Shown here: positions 6,357-9,585 of the stretch, one piece after another
Layout: each line of letters starts with the position of its first letter
Position numbering within the stretch: position 1 is the first letter of the stretch
Assembly (NCBI GenBank): GCA_030616195.1
Contig: JAUWXW010000043.1
Location: 1 to 9,585 of the forward strand
Direction of reading: 5' to 3'
Length of the DNA: 9,585 bases
Source: Chloroflexota bacterium
Lineage (GTDB): Bacteria; Chloroflexota; Dehalococcoidia; RBG-13-53-26
Notes under the pieces: generated by a model
Told to the model about the DNA's origin: nothing
Database searches by the model: none
The model's input: the letters and a program-made list of their open reading frames with translations, nothing else
Program-made: the position numbers and the translations under genes

Positions 6357-6511
6357 AGAAGGGTAACGAAGCGCGGTCAATTGTCACCCTGAGGCCGCGT
6401 ATGGGTGGCGTAAGGCCACACCGCCATCGGAATGGCAGACAGGATTGTCAAAGAACCTCCTCCTGGGCTTCCCGAACGCTCTTAGCCGACACCAGCACAA
6501 AAGACACGAGG
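6357..6511. other. Non-coding gap between two divergent promoters
   Basis: No supported gene. It contains a small hairpin, GTGGC (6405-6409) with GCCAC (6415-6419), a 5-bp CGCGG/CCGCG inverted repeat (6372-6376 and 6395-6399), and the second copy of an 18-mer repeat (6431-6448). A 92-codon open frame at 6401-6679 has the composition of chance sequence and runs across the downstream promoter, so I do not call it. Confidence 0.5.
6431..6448 (+). repeat. Intergenic 18-mer repeat, copy 2
   Basis: AATGGCAGACAGGATTGT differs at one position from the copy at 1418-1435. It lies between the divergent larE and dehydrogenase promoters, about 60 bases upstream of the plus-strand -35 box. Confidence 0.4.
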
Positions 6512-6540
6512 TTGACAGGCCACAGGCAGGATGATATATT
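6512..6540 (+). promoter_or_regulatory. Sigma70-type promoter of the SDR/VOC/binding-protein unit
   Basis: Perfect TTGACA (6512-6517), a 17-base spacer and TATATT (6535-6540). The start would be near 6547, so the leader before the dehydrogenase ATG is about 170 bases, unusually long. It drives the plus-strand genes away from the lar operon. Confidence 0.7.
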
Positions 6541-6548
6541 GCTATCTT

Positions 6549-6719
6549 GGTCGTCTCATAGACGGTGCTGTGTCACGACCTGCCGACTCGACGGGAGATT
6601 GGCTTGCAGAATTGTTCCCAGTCAAATATCTCCGTGCCAGAGGACGAAGGGCTGCACGACGTTAGCCTCTACGGGCTGACACTAATCGCGGTATCTGACT
6701 GAAGACAAAGGAAGATTAC
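6549..6719 (+). promoter_or_regulatory. Long 5' leader of the dehydrogenase gene
   Basis: A predicted untranslated region of about 170 bases. It can form GGTCGT (6549-6554) with ACGACC (6575-6580), or alternatively the inner hairpin CGTCT-CAT-AGACG (6552-6564); these two overlap and exclude each other. I do not recognise a known riboswitch. The leader ends with AAGGAAG six bases before the ATG. Confidence 0.3.
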
Positions 6720-7565
6720 ATGATCTTAGACAAGTTCAAACTGACGGACAAGGTGGCCATTATCACCGGGGCAGGGACCGGGCTCGGCCGTGGAATATCC
6801 TTGGCCTTCGCTGAGGTAGGTGCGCATGTGGTCTGCGCGGCGCGCGGGGCAGAGGCGCTCGAGGCTACCGCCAAAGATGTACGTGCTCTGGGGCGAAAGT
6901 CTCTGGTCGTTCCCACAGATGTGACCAAGATCAAACAGATAGACAACCTGGTGAATAAGACGATGCAGGAATTCGGCCGAATAGACATATTTGTCAACAA
7001 TGCCGGCGGCGCCTATCTTATCAAGACGCTGGACATGAGCGAAGGGGAGTGGGACGGGTTCATCCGTCTGAATCTGACCAGCGTTATGCTGTGCAGCAAA
7101 GCAGTGGCTAAGGTGATGATGGAGCAAAAAAGCGGCAACATCATCAATATGTCTTCTCAGGCTGGCCGTCAGGGAATCGCCAAGTACGCCGCCTACTCTT
7201 GTGGCAAGGCGGCTGTTATGACCCTGACCCAATCGCTGGCCTGGGAATGGGCTCCCTACAACATTCGGGTCAACGCCATTGCCCCAGGCCCGGTACGTCA
7301 TGAAAGGACCAAGGACTTCTTCAGCATGATGCCAGAGGAGGTAAACATGGCTTCCCTGATGATTAAGCGATTCGGAGCGCCCGAGGATATAGCCGCCGCT
7401 GCTGTTTACCTCGCCTCCGATGCCTCAGACTGGGTCACCGGCCAGACCCTCAACATAGATGGCGGCCAGCGCTACAGCTATACGTATGACGACGAGGTCG
7501 TTGACATGCTGGTTACCTATGCCAGGCCGTTCTTTTGGGGGGAAGGTGGTGTCCCTGGCGCATGA
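6720..7565 (+). CDS. Short-chain dehydrogenase/reductase (SDR), classical type
   Basis: A 281-aa NAD(P)-dependent oxidoreductase with the Rossmann fold. The cofactor loop is TGAGTGLG (16-23), TDVT (66-69) contacts the adenine, and NNAG is at 93-96. The catalytic set is complete: N118, S146, Y159 and K163 (YSCGK). PG at 189-190 and the C-terminal GQTLNIDGG (241-249) are as in 3-oxoacyl-ACP reductase and hydroxysteroid dehydrogenase relatives. An arginine after the second strand (AAR, 40-42) hints at NADP use, which is inference. About 32 residues follow the IDGG motif, more than in the usual 250-aa enzyme. The start has a good AAGGAAG site. First gene of the plus-strand unit, followed 58 bp on by a VOC protein. 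The substrate (a secondary alcohol, ketone or acyl-CoA derivative) cannot be told from sequence. Confidence 0.93.
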   Translation: MILDKFKLTDKVAIITGAGTGLGRGISLAFAEVGAHVVCAARGAEALEATAKDVRALGRKSLVVPTDVTKIKQIDNLVNKTMQEFGRIDIFVNNAGGAYLIKTLDMSEGEWDGFIRLNLTSVMLCSKAVAKVMMEQKSGNIINMSSQAGRQGIAKYAAYSCGKAAVMTLTQSLAWEWAPYNIRVNAIAPGPVRHERTKDFFSMMPEEVNMASLMIKRFGAPEDIAAAAVYLASDASDWVTGQTLNIDGGQRYSYTYDDEVVDMLVTYARPFFWGEGGVPGA

Positions 7566-7601
7566 CCGAAAAGAGGAGAGACCGTCGAATTAGCTACTAA
7601 C

Positions 7602-7617
7602 AGTTAGGGAGGTAACT
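7602..7617 (+). promoter_or_regulatory. Ribosome binding site displayed in a hairpin loop before the VOC gene
   Basis: GGGAGG (7607-7612) is exactly the loop of a small hairpin, AGTTA (7602-7606) with TAACT (7613-7617), placed 11 bases before the ATG at 7624. The stem is only 5 bp, so the fold may be weak. Confidence 0.35.
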
Positions 7618-7623
7618 ACAGCA

Positions 7624-8043
7624 ATGAAAGTGGAGAGAATTGACCATATCCATGCCTATGCCAAGGATGCAAACGCCGCGGCTCAACTATTCGGCGAGCT
7701 ATTCGGATCAGAGTTCGCCCCCCCTTGGGAGTCGGATGAGTGGGGCGTTCGAGCTCGCTTTCACCCACTGGGGTTCGAATTCCTTCAGCCGACCGACCCG
7801 AACGGATTGGTAGCCCAAACACTGGCAGATCGGCAAGAGGGCATACTGTGTATTTCGTTGAAGGTGCCTAACATGGATGAGGCGATTGCCGAAATGGAGT
7901 CACGAGGCATCAAACTGATCCACCTGTTTCAGGTGGGCCAGAATAAGGAGGCATTGTTCGACTCCACCAATACCTTTGGGGTGCAGATCGAGCTCTGTGA
8001 ATATCCGGGCGACGACATTGTAAAGGCTTCTTTTGAAGAGTAG
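7624..8043 (+). CDS. VOC-superfamily (glyoxalase/bleomycin-resistance fold) protein
   Basis: A 139-aa single protein of the vicinal oxygen chelate fold with two beta-alpha-beta-beta-beta modules, the size and shape of methylmalonyl-CoA epimerase relatives. The expected metal ligands can be placed at H8 (IDHIHAYAKD), E52 (FEFLQP) and E123 (VQIELCEYP). The second-module histidine of the GxxH pattern is replaced by cysteine (GILC, C76), so metal binding may be altered. The function is not resolved: epimerase, lyase and dioxygenase-like members all share this fold. It follows the SDR gene by 58 bp with a strong GGGAGG site, and is probably in the same transcript. Cytoplasmic, with no signal peptide. 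Confidence 0.82.
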   Translation: MKVERIDHIHAYAKDANAAAQLFGELFGSEFAPPWESDEWGVRARFHPLGFEFLQPTDPNGLVAQTLADRQEGILCISLKVPNMDEAIAEMESRGIKLIHLFQVGQNKEALFDSTNTFGVQIELCEYPGDDIVKASFEE

Positions 8044-8170
8044 CGATAAATGTGTCCAACAGGAGGCTGAAAACTCCCCAATCATGGGCCAAGAATAGGG
8101 CTCTTGAAGGTCAGGACAGCCTCGACGGCCAAAGGAGGTTGACGCGTAGCGTTGAAGTATAGAAAATGAA

Positions 8171-8188
8171 TTCGCTTGACTTAGCGAA
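8171..8188 (+). promoter_or_regulatory. Inverted repeat before the substrate-binding protein gene
   Basis: A perfect 6-bp inverted repeat, TTCGCT-N6-AGCGAA, ending about 8 bases before the AAGGGGGT ribosome site of the next gene. It could be an operator or a leader hairpin that affects translation. The surrounding gap (8044-8207) has no supported gene and no convincing promoter. Confidence 0.4.
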
Positions 8189-8207
8189 AAGCTGAAAGGG
8201 GGTTAAC

Positions 8208-9440
8208 ATGAAACACTACTTTAGGATGGGTGTAGCCGCGCTCCTGGTACTAGCCTTGCTGCTTGCCACGCCTGTGCTGGGTTGCGGCGACGAAGATGAG
8301 GAAGGGGAGGAGAAAACCATCACCATAGGCATGCTCACAGACCTTACCGGTCCAGCGGGGCCTGCCCTGGTTCCCTTGCTCTGGGCCTTCCAGGACCAAA
8401 TCAAGTATATCAACGAGGAAGACCCTATCCCCGGGGTACAGTTAGAAGTCATCACTTATGATACCAAGATGGACGCTGCCAGAGGCATACCCGGCTACGA
8501 GTGGTTGAAAGAGCAGGGGTCAGAGGTCATTGTCACTATTTTCGACTACGATGCAGCAACGCTAAAGCCCTTTGCCGAAAAGGACAAGATCCCGCTGGTC
8601 TCATTGATTGTCTCCGAGCCCCTTCTGGAGCCTCCCGGATGGGTGTTTTGTATCAACTCCGCTATGCCTTTGCAGTTGGTGACTGTCCTAAAGTGGATCG
8701 GTGAGCAGGGGGATTCTAGCGAAGAAGTCCTCAAGATCGGTTGCATAGCCCCGTTCGCGGGCGCTGGCATTGAAGCAGAGGAGAAGTTGAGGGAGTACTG
8801 CCAGGATCACCCGGAGAGGTTTGACTACGTTGAGGGTTTCCTGGTCCCCTTTGCCACCATGAGCTGGCCCGGCGAGACAGAGAAGCTAGAGGACTGTGAC
8901 TGGATAGCTTTCGCCGGGGCTACCGGCATGAACATAGCTAGCTTTGTGGAGCAGTACCGGGACAAGGGATATGAGGCAAAGTTTTTCGGCCAGGAAGCCG
9001 TGGCCTCTTTCTGGGGATATGTAACGGACAAGGTAGGCTTCGAAGCCCTTGACGGGTCGGTTTTCTGGGTTGGGGCAGCATGGTGGAGTGACCCCTATCC
9101 CGTGGTCGATTTCCTTAAAGGGCTTCTACATGATTACCACCCGGCTGAAGCTGAGGATATAATGCATGAAAGCATAGGGTACATAGGTGGAGGCGTGCAA
9201 ATGTATTTCTTCCTTCAGCTTTTGCAGCAGGCGATAGAAGAGGTAGGCGCCGAAAACTTTGATGGCCAGGCTTTCTACGACACGGCGGTAAACTTCGAGA
9301 CGACTGTGGGAGGCCTTGAGGAATGGGACTTCAGCGATACCAAGCGGTATTGCCAGAACCACGGGAGGATCCACAAGGTTAACGCCGAGACAGAAGACCT
9401 GGAAATCGTCGGTGAATGGGTACCCCTGCTGACGGACTGA
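8208..9440 (+). CDS. Lipoprotein substrate-binding protein of a branched-chain amino acid type ABC transporter
   Basis: A 410-aa extracytoplasmic binding protein of the LivJ/Peripla_BP_6 type. The signal peptide has KHYFR, then a hydrophobic core (8-25) and a lipobox ending VLGC, so C26 should be lipidated. An acidic linker follows (DEDEEGEE), then the first strand ITIGMLTDLTGPAGP (38-52), which is the family hallmark. The two-lobed fold follows, with VIVTIFDYDAATLKPFAEKDKIPLVS spanning the usual hinge and first-lobe elements. Length is usual. The ATG has an AAGGGGGT site. The matching permease and ATPase genes are not in the window and would be expected downstream. Members of this family bind amino acids but also many aromatic or aliphatic acids and amides, so the ligand is open. 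Its place after SDR and VOC genes suggests uptake of the compound they process. Confidence 0.9.
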   Translation: MKHYFRMGVAALLVLALLLATPVLGCGDEDEEGEEKTITIGMLTDLTGPAGPALVPLLWAFQDQIKYINEEDPIPGVQLEVITYDTKMDAARGIPGYEWLKEQGSEVIVTIFDYDAATLKPFAEKDKIPLVSLIVSEPLLEPPGWVFCINSAMPLQLVTVLKWIGEQGDSSEEVLKIGCIAPFAGAGIEAEEKLREYCQDHPERFDYVEGFLVPFATMSWPGETEKLEDCDWIAFAGATGMNIASFVEQYRDKGYEAKFFGQEAVASFWGYVTDKVGFEALDGSVFWVGAAWWSDPYPVVDFLKGLLHDYHPAEAEDIMHESIGYIGGGVQMYFFLQLLQQAIEEVGAENFDGQAFYDTAVNFETTVGGLEEWDFSDTKRYCQNHGRIHKVNAETEDLEIVGEWVPLLTD

Positions 9441-9585
9441 TGATCGACCGGTAACACGGTAGAGAAAAGCGGCGTTGTGGTGGGCCTCAACAGGACTGCG
9501 GGGCTATGCAGTCTACGGCGATGCTCAGCATCATTATGGCCTGGGGGACGCAGCGCAAGAGGTTGACCAGATAACGCGTCCGCGG
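9441..9585. other. Tail without a supported gene
   Basis: After the binding-protein stop I see no terminator with a T-run. A 5-bp hairpin, GATGC-TCA-GCATC, lies near 9519-9531. One plus-strand frame is open from a TTG at 9475 to the window edge (37 codons), but it has no clear ribosome site and I recognise no family, so it is left uncalled. Confidence 0.4.

Noticed and set aside
6401..6679. 92-codon open frame on the plus strand between the divergent operons
   Set aside because: It has no ribosome site, an arginine/threonine/serine-rich chance-like composition and no recognisable motif, and it runs through the strong promoter at 6512-6540.
8139..8167. TTGACG with TAGAAA or GAAAAT as a promoter for the binding-protein gene
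   Set aside because: The spacing is short or the -10 is poor; there is nothing better than chance in an AT-richer gap.
8044..8170. Two AGGAGG motifs (near 8064 and 8134) suggesting small leader peptides
   Set aside because: The following start codons give peptides of about 4-6 codons at poor spacing, so I do not call them genes.
9475..9585. Open frame running off the right edge from a TTG
   Set aside because: Only 37 codons are visible, there is no convincing ribosome site and no recognisable product; it could be the next gene but cannot be supported.

Overview
This window looks like a chromosomal segment from an uncultured bacterium, most likely a Chloroflexota member near the Dehalococcoidia. 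That placement is inference. It rests on the style of the PadR/HAAS membrane-protein pair, the nickel-pincer cofactor genes, the Fe-S-rich DUF362 protein and a LivJ-type lipoprotein followed by no obvious permease in view. No marker gene is present to confirm it. I saw no transposase, integrase, tRNA, rRNA or CRISPR array.

Layout: everything from 1 to about 6260 is read on the minus strand and everything from 6720 to 9440 on the plus strand. The two units diverge from a gap of about 460 bp that carries one good sigma70-type promoter for each side. In transcription order the minus-strand unit is larE, larB, larC and a DUF362/4Fe-4S protein. The three lar genes overlap by 4 bp at each junction, and the DUF362 gene starts 3 bp after larC. 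A degV-family gene follows, apparently with its own weak promoter. Then comes a gap of about 320 bp holding three stem-loops and a palindromic candidate operator, then a padR regulator and a HAAS-domain membrane protein cut by the left window edge. The plus-strand unit is a short-chain dehydrogenase, a VOC-fold protein and a lipoprotein substrate-binding protein of the branched-chain amino acid transporter type. The last 145 bp hold no gene I can support.

How they work together: LarB, LarC and LarE are the complete set that makes the nickel-pincer nucleotide (NPN) cofactor of lactate racemase LarA, yet larA is not in the window. Instead, the gene locked to larC encodes a DUF362 protein. Its core segment can be aligned by eye to LarA so that the histidine, NPN-attached lysine and nickel-binding histidine of LarA (H174/K184/H200 in Lactiplantibacillus plantarum, from memory) fall on H157/K167/H183 with identical spacing. 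This raises the hypothesis that this ferredoxin-fused DUF362 protein is itself a user of the NPN cofactor. It is the most interesting observation here. The PadR/HAAS pair is a typical autoregulated envelope module. The plus-strand genes suggest uptake and oxidation or reduction of an unidentified organic acid or alcohol.
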